Part shown: positions 32,131-39,169 of the stretch, in pieces | Layout of the letters: every line of letters begins with the position of its first letter | How positions within the stretch are numbered: the stretch's first letter is position 1 | NCBI GenBank assembly: GCA_026954015.1 | Contig: JAIXLP010000041.1 | Span: forward strand, 99,305-138,473 | Reading direction: 5' to 3' | DNA length: 39,169 bases | Source: Burkholderiales bacterium | Lineage (GTDB): Bacteria; Pseudomonadota; Gammaproteobacteria; Burkholderiales; Burkholderiaceae_C | The notes under the pieces: model-generated | What the model was told of the DNA's origin: nothing | The model's input: the letters and a program-made list of their open reading frames with translations, nothing else | Database searches by the model: none | Translations under genes and position numbers: made by a program

Positions 32131-32880
32131 ATGGCCGACAACATGATCCAGATGAAGAACGTCTCCAAGTGGTATGGAGCGATACAGGTGCTGAACAACT
32201 GCAACCTGAGCGTGGACAAGGGCGACGTGGTCGTCGTCTGCGGCCCCTCGGGTTCGGGCAAATCCACGCTCATCAAGACCATCAACGCGCTGGAGCCGGT
32301 GCAGCAGGGCGAGATCGTCGTCAACGGCATCAAGGTCACCGACCCGTCCACCGATCTGCCCAAGCTGCGCTCCAAGGTGGGCATGGTGTTCCAGCACTTC
32401 GAGCTGTTCCCGCACCTGTCGGTGACCGAGAACCTGACCATCGCGCAGGTCAAGGTGCTCGGGCGCCGCATCGACGAGGCCAGGACGCGCGGCCTGAAGA
32501 TGCTCGACCGCGTGGGCCTGATGGCGCACAAGGACAAGTTCCCCGGCCAGCTCTCGGGCGGTCAGCAGCAGCGCGTGGCGATTGCGCGCGCGCTGTCGAT
32601 GGACCCGATCGTGATGCTGTTCGACGAACCCACCTCGGCGCTCGACCCCGAGATGGTGGGCGAAGTGCTCGACGTGATGGTCAAGCTCGCCAGCGAAGGC
32701 ATGACCATGATGGTCGTGACGCACGAGATGGGCTTTGCCCGCAAGGTGGCCAGCCGCGTGATCTTCATCGACGTGGGCGGCCACATCCTGGAAGACTGCG
32801 GCAAGGAAGAATTCTTTGGCCACCCCGAGAACCGCCAGCCGCGCACCAAGGACTTCCTCAGCAAGATCCTTCAGAATTGA
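32131..32880 (+). CDS. gltL: Glutamate/aspartate ABC transporter ATP-binding protein GltL
   Basis: ATPase of the glutamate/aspartate importer, 249 aa from ATG 32131, with AGGAG at 32119-32123. Walker [10 protein letters not shown] is at residues 38-46, signature LSGGQQQR starts at 141, Walker [14 protein letters not shown] starts at 161, and the H-loop [12 protein letters not shown] follows. [12 protein letters not shown] and the C-terminus [20 protein letters not shown] are typical of the polar amino acid family. It is the last gene of gltIJKL. Repeat copy D begins a few bases after its stop and lies between it and the converging HAD gene. Confidence 0.96.
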   Translation: MADNMIQMKNVSKWYGAIQVLNNCNLSVDKGDVVVVCGPSGSGKSTLIKTINALEPVQQGEIVVNGIKVTDPSTDLPKLRSKVGMVFQHFELFPHLSVTENLTIAQVKVLGRRIDEARTRGLKMLDRVGLMAHKDKFPGQLSGGQQQRVAIARALSMDPIVMLFDEPTSALDPEMVGEVLDVMVKLASEGMTMMVVTHEMGFARKVASRVIFIDVGGHILEDCGKEEFFGHPENRQPRTKDFLSKILQN

Positions 32881-32886
32881 CGCTCT

Positions 32887-32945
32887 TGCTATGAGAGCTG
32901 CTGGCGTTTGCTGGGCAAGCGCTAGCGCCGTATTTCGTTCAAAAT
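32887..32945. repeat. Family hairpin repeat, copy D (overlaps the end of the HAD-IIB gene)
   Basis: GAGAGCTGCTGGCGTTTG, loop CTGGG, CAAGCGC, then TAGCGCCGTATTTCGTTCAAAAT. The stem has a G-T pair compared with copy A. The right half of the copy, 32922-32945, supplies the stop codon and the last seven or so codons of the minus-strand HAD gene. The left half lies between that gene and gltL. Confidence 0.8.
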
Positions 32946-33746
32946 CTTGCGCGCCAGTTCGGCAAACCCTGCGCCGCGCTCATGCTGCGTGACGTAGCGT
33001 GGTGGGTGGCTGAGCCGGGGCAGGAAGCGCGCGATGTTCGCCACCCCCACGCTGTGCGGGAAGTGCTCGAACATCCGCTCGTCGTTGGTCGAGTCACCCA
33101 CGTAAACCCAGCGATCCAGCTCCGCATCCAGCTCGCGGCCCAGCAGTTCACGCACGATCCAGCGCGCTCCCTGCAGCTTGTCGTGGTCACCGAACCAGCC
33201 GTTGATGTGGATGCTGCTCACGGTGGCGTTCATGCCCGCGGTGCGCATGATCTGTACGCAGGCGTCGATCGCGCTTTGCGGCAGTTGTGTGAACTCGCTG
33301 TGGTCGATCGCGATGTCGCACTCGCGCCCCACCGAATCCCGCGCGCGGTGCGCACCCGGCACGCGCGCTTCGATCTCGGCCAGCACCTGCTGCATGCGCG
33401 CGTACTGGCGGGCGCGCGTCGCGTCGCTCTGCTGGTATATTTTCAGTAGCTGCCCGCGCTCGTCTCGTAGGCGCTGCGGGCTGTTTTGGCTTGAAGCTCG
33501 CGGCAACAGTGCGCACGCGCCGTTCTCTGCCACGATCGCGTCCACGGGCCAGCGGGCAGCCAGCGGCGCACTCCAGCCGACGGGGCGGCCCGTGATCGGG
33601 ATCAGATGCAGCCCGGCGGCTTTCAGCTCGCCGAGCGCCGCGAGTGCCTCGGGGGTGATCGCGCCGCCGGTCGTGAGCGTGTCGTCGATGTCCGTGAGCA
33701 CGCCCGTAAGGCGCGCGGGCGGAAACCACCGGGACAGCGGCAGCAT
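32922..33746 (-). CDS. HAD-IIB family phosphatase (mannosyl-3-phosphoglycerate phosphatase/Cof-like)
   Basis: 274-aa phosphatase with the HAD signature LTDIDDTLTTGG (nucleophile D19, second Asp D21), motif II LIPITGRP, and motif IV VYVGDSTNDERMF. The cap domain includes FTQLPQSAIDACVQIMRTAGMNATVSSIHINGWFGDHDK. These place it in the Cof/MPGP group, but the substrate is unknown. Residues about 84-103 (ASSQNSPQRLRDERGQLLKI) are encoded by a copy of the hairpin repeat inserted in the gene, and the last residues and TAG stop come from copy D. The gene starts 2 bp after the prfC stop, so it is translated from the same mRNA. Both insertions keep the frame. Confidence 0.85.
   Translation of the reverse strand: MLPLSRWFPPARLTGVLTDIDDTLTTGGAITPEALAALGELKAAGLHLIPITGRPVGWSAPLAARWPVDAIVAENGACALLPRASSQNSPQRLRDERGQLLKIYQQSDATRARQYARMQQVLAEIEARVPGAHRARDSVGRECDIAIDHSEFTQLPQSAIDACVQIMRTAGMNATVSSIHINGWFGDHDKLQGARWIVRELLGRELDAELDRWVYVGDSTNDERMFEHFPHSVGVANIARFLPRLSHPPRYVTQHERGAGFAELARKILNEIRR
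33439..33497. repeat. Family hairpin repeat, copy E, inside the HAD-IIB coding sequence
   Basis: GTAGCTGCCCGCGCT ... GCGCTGCGGGCTGTTTTGGCTTGAAGC aligns without gaps to copy A at about 37 of 52 bases by my count. The tail TGTTTTGGCTTGAA and the head TAGCTGC-CGCGCT are the best kept parts; the central loop and right stem have drifted, so the hairpin is degraded. Minus-strand reading in the gene's own frame gives the linker quoted for the HAD protein. The other frame reads FKPKQPAAPTRRARAATEN. Confidence 0.7.
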
Positions 33747-33748
33747 CG

Positions 33749-35377
33749 TCAGCGGCTGTTGCTCAGCGCCAGCCCCGCGTGCTCACGCAGCGGGTGGAAG
33801 TGGATCTTCGGAAACCGCTCTTGCGCCAGGCGCACGTCGTAGGGGCTGGTGCACAGGTAGGCGAGCGTGTCGGCCGCGTCGTGGGCCATGCGCAGCGGGT
33901 AGGCGTTCTCGAATTCGCGCAACTGCGCGGGCGTGTCGGCCGTGATCCAGCGCGCGCCGGTGTACTGGCAGCCTTCCAGGCGTACGTCACAGTCGTATTC
34001 GGTCTTCAGGCGGTGCTGCACCACCTCGAACTGCAACTGGCCTACGGCGCCCAGCAGCATGTTGCCGCCGGCGTCGGGTTTGAAGACCTGGATCGCGCCT
34101 TCCTCGCCGAGCTGCATCAGGCCCTGCTGCAGCTGCTTGGTGCGCAGCGGGTTCTTCAGCACCACGGTCATGAACATCTCGGGCGCGAAGAAGGGCAGGC
34201 CGGTGAACTGCAGGCTGGGCCCGTCGGTGATGCTGTCGCCCAGCTGCACGCCGCCGTGGATCGTGAAGCCGATGATGTCGCCCGCGTAGGCCTCATCCAC
34301 GGCCTCGCGCCGCTGGCTCATGAAGGTGACGACGGAGGTGGGCCTGAGCTCCTTGCCGGTGCGCTGCACCTTCATCTTCATGCCCGGCGTGTACTTGCCG
34401 CTGGCCACGCGCACGAAGGCGATGCGGTCGCGGTGGTTGGCGTCCATGTTGGCCTGCACCTTGAACACCACGCCCGAAAAGCGCTCGTCTTCCGGGCGGA
34501 TGGTGACGGCTTCGCGCTGGTGGTCCGCCTCGTGCCAAGCCACGCGCGGGCCGGGCGGCGGCGACATGTCCACCACCGCGTTGAGCACCTCCTGCACGCC
34601 GAAGTTGTTCACGCCCGAGCCGAAGAACACGGGCGTGAGCTTGGCCGCGAGGAAGGCCTCGTGGTCCCACGCGGCGGAGGCGCCCACCGCCAGCTCCATG
34701 CCCTCCAGCGCCTCGTCGAAGGCGCTGCCAAAGCGCTTGCGCAGCTTGTCCGTCTCGCTGAGCGGAATGACCTCGAAGTCCTGCGGGCGCTTGTCGGTGC
34801 CGGCCTGGAACACGGTCATGCTGCGCGTGCGCAGGTCGATGATGCCGCCGAAGGTCTTGCCGTGGCCCACGGGCCAGGTGATGGGGCAGCAGGGCATGCC
34901 GAGTTCGCGCTCGACTTCGTCCAGGATGTCGAGCGCGTCGCGCACCTCGCGGTCCATCTTGTTGACGAAGGTGATGATGGGCGTGTCCCGCTGGCGGCAG
35001 ACTTCGATGAGGCGCTTGGTCTGCGCCTCCACGCCGTTGGCCGCGTCGATCACCATGAGCGCCGAATCGACGGCGGTGAGCACGCGGTAGGTGTCTTCGG
35101 AGAAATCCTTGTGGCCCGGTGTGTCCAGCAGGTTGATGACGTGCTCGCGGTAGCTCATCTGCATCACGCTGGAGGCCACCGAGATGCCGCGCTGCTTTTC
35201 GATCTCCATCCAGTCGGACGTGGCGTGGCGGCTCGCCTTGCGGCCCTTCACGGCTCCGGCGATCTGGATCGCGCCGGAGAACAGCAGCAGCTTTTCCGTC
35301 AGCGTGGTCTTGCCCGCGTCGGGGTGGGAGATGATGGCAAAGGTGCGGCGGCGCCGTACTTCAGAGGCGTAGGACAC
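33749..35377 (-). CDS. prfC: Peptide chain release factor 3 (RF3)
   Basis: Ribosomal GTPase that recycles RF1 and RF2 after termination, 542 aa. P-loop SHPDAGKTT is at residues 17-25, switch I region SDWMEIEKQRGISVASSVMQM, G3 LLDTPGHKDFSEDTYR, G4 FVNKMDRE. Domain marks of RF3 rather than EF-G include GAVKGRKASRHATSDW, GVNNFGVQEVLNAVVDMSPPPGPR, and the C-terminal LGAVGQLQFEVVQHRLKTEYDCDVRLE. Length matches E. coli PrfC (529 aa). The HAD-IIB phosphatase follows 2 bp downstream. The start lies about 80 bp from the stop of the next minus-strand gene. Confidence 0.97.
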   Translation of the reverse strand: MSYASEVRRRRTFAIISHPDAGKTTLTEKLLLFSGAIQIAGAVKGRKASRHATSDWMEIEKQRGISVASSVMQMSYREHVINLLDTPGHKDFSEDTYRVLTAVDSALMVIDAANGVEAQTKRLIEVCRQRDTPIITFVNKMDREVRDALDILDEVERELGMPCCPITWPVGHGKTFGGIIDLRTRSMTVFQAGTDKRPQDFEVIPLSETDKLRKRFGSAFDEALEGMELAVGASAAWDHEAFLAAKLTPVFFGSGVNNFGVQEVLNAVVDMSPPPGPRVAWHEADHQREAVTIRPEDERFSGVVFKVQANMDANHRDRIAFVRVASGKYTPGMKMKVQRTGKELRPTSVVTFMSQRREAVDEAYAGDIIGFTIHGGVQLGDSITDGPSLQFTGLPFFAPEMFMTVVLKNPLRTKQLQQGLMQLGEEGAIQVFKPDAGGNMLLGAVGQLQFEVVQHRLKTEYDCDVRLEGCQYTGARWITADTPAQLREFENAYPLRMAHDAADTLAYLCTSPYDVRLAQERFPKIHFHPLREHAGLALSNSR

Positions 35378-35457
35378 GGGGAGATTTCTGGGACAGGCGC
35401 GTGGCGCGCCGGCCGCGGATCTGGCAGGCAGTCGCGCCGGTCACGGGAGTTTCAATT

Positions 35458-36132
35458 TTAGCTTTGTGTGAGCCCCACCCACGCAGGCAGATGCGCCATG
35501 TGCTGCAGCACGTCGACCGCGCCCGCGTCGCGCAGTTGCTCCGGAGTGCTGATGGCGCCCACCGGCGGGCAATAGCCGACGACGATGGCGCCCGCGTCGC
35601 GCCCCGCGCGCACGCCGACGGGGGTGTCTTCCACGACGAGGCAGCGCTCGGGCGCGACGCCCACGCTCGCGGCCGCGGCCAGGTAGACGTCGGGCGCAGG
35701 CTTGCTGCGCGGCAGCTCATGGCCGCTGAAGACGTGCGTGCCGAAGTACGTCGCCATGCCCAGGTGGCGCAGTTGCATCTCCACCTTGGCGCGGTCCGCG
35801 CCCGAGGCGCAGGCGATGCGGCCATCGAACCGCGCATGCATCGCGCGCACCGTGTCGAGCGCGCCGGGAATCGCCTGCAGCTCGCTTGCGAGCCGCGCGT
35901 CGCGCCGCGCGTAGAACGCGGCCATCCATGCGTCGGTCAGCGCCTGGCCGGTCTCGCGCTCGATCCGCGCGGCCTCGCTGCGCACCGCCTTGCCGATGAA
36001 GGTGCGCAGGCACTCGGCGGGGCTCAGCGCCCAGCCGCAAGCGTTGAGCATCTCGCAGAGCACACCGTTGGTGATCGCCTCGCTGTCGGCAAGCACGCCG
36101 TCGCAGTCGAACAGCACGGCCTCGTACGTCAC
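35458..36132 (-). CDS. HAD-IA family hydrolase (beta-phosphoglucomutase/phosphoglycolate phosphatase-like)
   Basis: 224-aa HAD superfamily subfamily IA protein. Motif I is LFDCDGVLADSEAITN (D9 and D11), motif II CASGADRAKVEMQL, motif III SKPAPDVYLAAAASVGV, motif IV CLVVEDTPVGVRAGRDAGA. The helical cap lies between about residues 15 and 90. This pattern fits YniC/YfbT/beta-PGM-type phosphatases that act on small sugar phosphates; the real substrate cannot be read from sequence. It is upstream of prfC on the same strand with an 80-bp gap, so co-transcription is possible. It diverges from purU 125 bp away. Confidence 0.88.
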   Translation of the reverse strand: MTYEAVLFDCDGVLADSEAITNGVLCEMLNACGWALSPAECLRTFIGKAVRSEAARIERETGQALTDAWMAAFYARRDARLASELQAIPGALDTVRAMHARFDGRIACASGADRAKVEMQLRHLGMATYFGTHVFSGHELPRSKPAPDVYLAAAASVGVAPERCLVVEDTPVGVRAGRDAGAIVVGYCPPVGAISTPEQLRDAGAVDVLQHMAHLPAWVGLTQS

Positions 36133-36243
36133 GACCGTGCTCCGTCGGCGTGGCCGTGGGGGCGTTGCGGGGTATGGCGGTGCGGGTACGGGTGCATGGC
36201 AAGGAAATGTGCGCGCGCCGGATTATCGGTGCCCGGCCACTGC

Positions 36244-36249
36244 GACAAT
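36244..36249 (+). promoter_or_regulatory. Probable -10 hexamer of purU (GACAAT)
   Basis: GACAAT ends 8 nt before the purU ATG, with CGCCCGCC between and no Shine-Dalgarno sequence. The -35 position at 17 bp spacing reads GATTAT, a poor match. The transcript would start at or almost at the start codon. Confidence 0.35.
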
Positions 36250-36257
36250 CGCCCGCC

Positions 36258-37106
36258 ATGCAACCCACCTACGTGCTCACCCTGTCCTGCCCTGACCGTC
36301 TGGGGCTCGTGCATGCCGTCTCCGGCTTTTTGCTGGAGCACGGCGGCAATATCGAAGCGGCGGCCCAGTACAACGACACGGCGACCGGCCTGTTCTTCAT
36401 GCGCGTGCAGTTTGCCTGCGAACGCCACGACCATGCGACGCTCACCGCGCACCTGGCCGCGTTCGCCGAGCCCTACGCCATGCGCTGGGGCCTGCACGAC
36501 TGCGCCGTCCCGATGAAGACCGTGATCCTCGTGAGCCAGCAGGGCCACTGCCTCAACGACCTGCTGTTTCGCGTCAAGAGCGGGCTGCTGCCGATCCAGA
36601 TCGGCGCGATCATCAGCAACCACCGGGATTTCTACCAGCTGGCCGCAAGCTACGACATCCCCTTCCACCACATTCCCGTGACGGCGGCCACCAAGGCGCA
36701 GGCCGAGGCGCGGCAGCTCGAAATCATCGACGGCGAAGGGGCGGAGCTCGTGGTGCTGGCGCGCTACATGCAGATCCTCTCGGACGGCATGTGCGCGCGC
36801 CTTGCGGGCCGCGCGATCAACATCCACCACAGTTTCCTGCCGAGCTTCAAGGGCGCCAAGCCGTACTACCAGGCGCTGGAGCGCGGCGTGAAGCTCGTCG
36901 GCGCCACCGCGCACTACGTCACGGCTGATCTCGACGAAGGCCCGATCATCGAACAGGACGTTGCCCGCGCCGACCATACCGACACGGTCGACGATCTTGC
37001 CGCGCGCGGGCGCGATACCGAAACCCAGGTGTTGGCGCGCGCCGTGAAGTGGCATAGCGAACACCGCGTGCTGCTCAACGGCCACAAGACCGTGGTGTTT
37101 CGCTGA
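36258..37106 (+). CDS. purU: Formyltetrahydrofolate deformylase PurU
   Basis: Hydrolyses 10-formyl-tetrahydrofolate to formate and THF, balancing one-carbon pools; 282 aa from ATG 36258. The N-terminal ACT domain (about residues 1-85) starts MQPTYVLTLSCPDRLGLVHAVSGFLLEHGGNI and is expected to sense glycine/methionine. The formyltransferase-like domain has VSQQGHCLNDLLFRVKSG, IISNHRDF, VLARYMQILSDGMC, the active-site stretch INIHHSFLPSFKGAKPYYQAL, and ATAHYVTADLDEGPIIEQDVARADH. These match E. coli PurU (280 aa) throughout. The frame is open 108 bp upstream, but the ACT domain fixes the start. It converges with uup. Confidence 0.97.
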   Translation: MQPTYVLTLSCPDRLGLVHAVSGFLLEHGGNIEAAAQYNDTATGLFFMRVQFACERHDHATLTAHLAAFAEPYAMRWGLHDCAVPMKTVILVSQQGHCLNDLLFRVKSGLLPIQIGAIISNHRDFYQLAASYDIPFHHIPVTAATKAQAEARQLEIIDGEGAELVVLARYMQILSDGMCARLAGRAINIHHSFLPSFKGAKPYYQALERGVKLVGATAHYVTADLDEGPIIEQDVARADHTDTVDDLAARGRDTETQVLARAVKWHSEHRVLLNGHKTVVFR

Positions 37107-37138
37107 TGCGTATGCCATCGCGCTCGCGTGGCACGGCG

Positions 37139-37158
37139 CAGGCCGTCGTGACGGCCTG
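37139..37158. terminator. Perfect hairpin between convergent purU and uup
   Basis: CAGGCCGTC (37139-37147) pairs with GACGGCCTG (37150-37158) around a GT loop, giving nine perfect base pairs 33 bp past purU and 3 bp past uup. No T-run is present on either strand. Position between converging stops suggests a shared 3' end structure. Confidence 0.5.
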
Positions 37159-37161
37159 GGA

Positions 37162-39045
37162 TCAGCCCGCGAGCGCCTCCCAGCGTTCGAGCGCCTGCAT
37201 CAGCAGCTCCTCGATCTGCGCGTCGCGCTGGTGCAGCGATGCGGCGCGCTGGCCATCGCTGCGGTAGAGCGTGCCGTCGGCCAGCTCCTCGCGCAGCGCG
37301 CGCTGCTCGGCTTCGAGCGCGTCGATCTGCGCGGGCAGTTGCTCCAGCTCCCGCTGTTCCTTGTAGCTGAGTTTCTTTTTCTGTAGCTGCTCGCGCTTTT
37401 CTGGAGCGGCCTCAGACGCGGTTCTTGTCGTATTTTTCGGCGCGGGCGGGTCGGCCTTCAGCGCGCGGCTGCGCTGCGACTGCGCGAGCCAGTCCTCCAC
37501 GCCGCCCTCGTATTCGCGCCAGTACCCCGGCCCCTCGTACGCAATGATGCTGGTGACCACGTGGTCCAGAAAGCGGCGGTCGTGGCTCACGAGGAAGACC
37601 GTGCCGTCGTAGGTCTGCAGCAGCTCTTCGAGCAGTTCGAGCGTGTCGATGTCGAGATCGTTGGTCGGCTCGTCCAGCACCAGCACGTTGGCCGGGCGCG
37701 CGAACAGCCGCGCGAGCAGCAGGCGGTTGCGCTCGCCGCCCGAAAGCGACCGCACCGGCGACCGCGCCCGCGCGGGTGAAAAGAGAAAATCGCCCAGGTA
37801 GCTGCGCACGTGCTTGCGCTGCGCGCCGATCTCTATCCATTCGCTGCCGGGGCTGATGAAATCCTCCACCGTCGCGTTCAGGTCGAGTTGCGCGCGCATC
37901 TGGTCGAAGTACGCCACCTGCAGCCTGGCGCCGAGGCGCACGCTGCCGCTGTCCGGGGCGAGCTCGCCGAGCATCAGCTTGAGCAGCGTCGTCTTGCCCG
38001 CGCCATTGGGGCCGACCAGCCCCACCTTGTCGCCGCGCAATACCGTGGTGCTGAAGCCCCGCACCACGACGTTGTCGCCGAACGCCTTGCACACCTCCTC
38101 AAGCTGCCCGACGATCTTGCCCTGGTAGCCGCCCTCGGCACCCGAATCGACCGCCATCTTCACGCGCCCCAGTGCGTTGCGGCGCCCCGCGTGCTCCGAA
38201 CGCAACATCTGCAGGCGTGCGATGCGGCTCTGGCTGCGCGTGCGCCGCGCCTCCACACCCTTGCGTATCCACACCTCTTCCTGCGCCAGCAGCTTGTCCG
38301 CCTTGGCGTGGGCAGTGGCTTCCTGCGCCAGCTGCTCGGTCTTCTGGCGCTGGTAGGCGGCGAAGTTGCCGGGATAGGACGCGAGCGCGCCGCGGTCGAG
38401 CTCCACGATGCGCGTCGCAACGCGATCGAGAAAGCTGCGGTCGTGCGTGATCGTCACAACGCTGCCCGCGAACCCGAGCAGCAGATCCTCCAGCCACTCG
38501 ATCGCGTCGAGGTCCAGATGGTTGGTTGGCTCGTCCAGCAGCAGCACGTCGGGCCGCTGCACCAGCGCCTGCGCCAGCGCGACCCGTTTTTTCGTCCCGC
38601 CCGAAAGCTGGCCCACGATCGCGTGCTCGTCCAGATGCAGCCGCTGCAGTGCCTCGCGCACGCGCTGCTCCCAGTTCCATGCATCCTGCGCTTCGATCAG
38701 CGCCTGCACCGCGCCCAGCTCCGCGGCGCTGCCCGCGCGCTGGTATTGCTCGCGCAGGGCGATGGCATCGGCAACTCCTTGGGCGACCGCTGTGAAGACC
38801 GAAGCATCGCCATCCAACACTGGCTCCTGGGCGACGTAGGCGATACGCACGCCCTGCTGCACGACGAGCGCCCCGTCATCCAGCGGCGCGAGACCCGCAA
38901 GCACCTTGAGCAGCGAAGACTTGCCGGTGCCGTTGCGCCCGATCAGGCCGACCCGCTCGTTTGTCTCGAGCGCAAAGCCGGTCTTGTCCAGCAGCGGCAG
39001 GAGCCCGAACGCGAGCTGCCCATCGATCAGGGTCATCAGTGCCAT
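37162..39045 (-). CDS. uup: ABC-F family ATPase Uup
   Basis: Soluble ABC-F ATPase without membrane domain, 627 aa from ATG 39045 (MALMTLIDGQLAFG). ABC-F proteins act on the ribosome; Uup also affects precise excision of transposons. Two nucleotide-binding domains: GRNGTGKSS / LSGGTKKRVALAQAL / DVLLLDEPTNHLD, and GPNGAGKTT / LSGGERNRLLLARLF / VLVLDEPTNDLD. The linker includes PGNFAAYQRQKTEQL and EVWIRKGVEARRTRSQSRIARL. The C-terminal coiled coil KLSYKEQRELEQLPAQIDALEAEQRAL is Uup-specific. Just before it the linker NTTRTASEAAPEKREQLQ is encoded by a stretch resembling the hairpin repeat (37384-37440). GATAAT ends 7 nt before the ATG. ATG 39036 is an alternative start. Confidence 0.95.
   Translation of the reverse strand: MALMTLIDGQLAFGLLPLLDKTGFALETNERVGLIGRNGTGKSSLLKVLAGLAPLDDGALVVQQGVRIAYVAQEPVLDGDASVFTAVAQGVADAIALREQYQRAGSAAELGAVQALIEAQDAWNWEQRVREALQRLHLDEHAIVGQLSGGTKKRVALAQALVQRPDVLLLDEPTNHLDLDAIEWLEDLLLGFAGSVVTITHDRSFLDRVATRIVELDRGALASYPGNFAAYQRQKTEQLAQEATAHAKADKLLAQEEVWIRKGVEARRTRSQSRIARLQMLRSEHAGRRNALGRVKMAVDSGAEGGYQGKIVGQLEEVCKAFGDNVVVRGFSTTVLRGDKVGLVGPNGAGKTTLLKLMLGELAPDSGSVRLGARLQVAYFDQMRAQLDLNATVEDFISPGSEWIEIGAQRKHVRSYLGDFLFSPARARSPVRSLSGGERNRLLLARLFARPANVLVLDEPTNDLDIDTLELLEELLQTYDGTVFLVSHDRRFLDHVVTSIIAYEGPGYWREYEGGVEDWLAQSQRSRALKADPPAPKNTTRTASEAAPEKREQLQKKKLSYKEQRELEQLPAQIDALEAEQRALREELADGTLYRSDGQRAASLHQRDAQIEELLMQALERWEALAG
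37384..37440. repeat. Possible degenerate hairpin repeat, copy F, inside uup
   Basis: TAGCTGCTCGCGCTT (37384-37398) is identical over 15 bases to copy A, followed by TTCTGGA in place of GCTGGA. After an unrelated stretch, CGTATTTTTCGG resembles the CGTATTTGGC tail of copy C. The right arm of the hairpin is not recognisable. It falls in the Uup inter-domain linker. Confidence 0.45.
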
Positions 39046-39052
39046 GCGCCGA

Positions 39053-39058
39053 ATTATC
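39053..39058 (-). promoter_or_regulatory. Probable -10 hexamer of uup (GATAAT)
   Basis: Read on the minus strand, GATAAT ends 7 nt before the uup ATG (TCGGCGC between). There is no Shine-Dalgarno sequence, and the -35 position is poor (TGCGCT). Confidence 0.35.
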
Positions 39059-39097
39059 CAGTGCGCGGGGGCGTCAGCGCATTTTTTTCGCTGGTTC

Positions 39098-39169
39098 TTG
39101 GATGCGCCTTCAATTTTGATATACAATGCAAGGCTTCGCTGATCGCAGCGAGTCCTTGCTGGTTGTGTT
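39098..39169 (+). promoter_or_regulatory. Rightward promoter and leader hairpin at the window edge
   Basis: TTGGAT (39098-39103) and TACAAT (39122-39127) form a -35/-10 pair with 18 bp spacing; the T-rich spacer ends ATTTTGATA. A 6-bp hairpin, TCGCTG-ATCG-CAGCGA (39136-39151), follows in the expected leader. No coding sequence begins before base 39169, so this drives a gene or RNA outside the window. Confidence 0.55.

Noticed and set aside
33187-33729. Frameshift or pseudogene reading for the HAD-IIB gene because of the repeat-like segment
   Set aside because: The main frame is continuous from ATG 33746 to TAG 32922 with all HAD motifs in order, so the gene appears intact.

Overview
The window is a high-GC chromosomal segment that looks like Betaproteobacteria, order Burkholderiales, most likely family Comamonadaceae (Acidovorax, Alicycliphilus or Diaphorobacter type). 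I infer this from the gene content, from dusB-fis and pyrR-pyrB-pseudo-dihydroorotase linkage, and from several copies of a short GCGCTTG-CTGGA-CAAGCGC hairpin repeat that I associate with that family. Almost all of it is core chromosome. I see no prophage, insertion sequence, CRISPR array, tRNA or rRNA.

Layout from left to right. (1) A minus-strand sulfate ABC importer, sbp-cysT-cysW-cysA, with cysA cut by the left edge; a small YqaA membrane protein lies upstream of it. (2) A plus-strand dusB-fis pair, then purH and an EamA-type exporter. (3) Minus-strand thiD-like kinase and hemL, which overlap. (4) A plus-strand type IV pilus chemosensory operon, pilG-pilH-pilI-pilJ-chpA (10.8-20.0 kb), the largest unit. 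(5) A minus-strand orphan TctC/Bug solute-binding protein. (6) A tightly coupled plus-strand operon, yqgE-ruvX-pyrR-pyrB-pyrX, where pyrX is a dihydroorotase homologue without its metal-binding HxH. (7) Divergent fbpC and fbpB-like ferric iron ABC genes sharing a symmetric promoter region. (8) An arsC-like reductase overlapping the catalytic dihydroorotase pyrC. (9) A glutamate/aspartate ABC importer, gltI-gltJ-gltK-gltL, with an intrinsic terminator after gltI. (10) Minus-strand prfC plus a HAD-IIB phosphatase, then a second HAD hydrolase, a plus-strand purU, and a minus-strand uup. A promoter at the right edge points out of the window.

Functionally the window combines nutrient import (sulfate, iron, glutamate), nucleotide synthesis (purH, purU, pyrB, pyrC), haem precursor supply (hemL), translation and tRNA factors (dusB, prfC, uup) and surface motility signalling (Pil-Chp).

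The most unusual signals are not gene families. The hairpin repeat appears between genes and also inside coding sequence: once within the HAD-IIB phosphatase, once supplying that gene's last codons and stop, and probably once in the Uup linker. Several genes have a -10-like hexamer only 6-9 nt before the start codon with no Shine-Dalgarno site, suggesting leaderless or nearly leaderless mRNAs. The EamA gene has no ATG, GTG or TTG that would keep its first membrane helix. The ThiD-like kinase carries GAGD where ThiD has a cysteine. All assignments come from reading the sequence; no database search was run.
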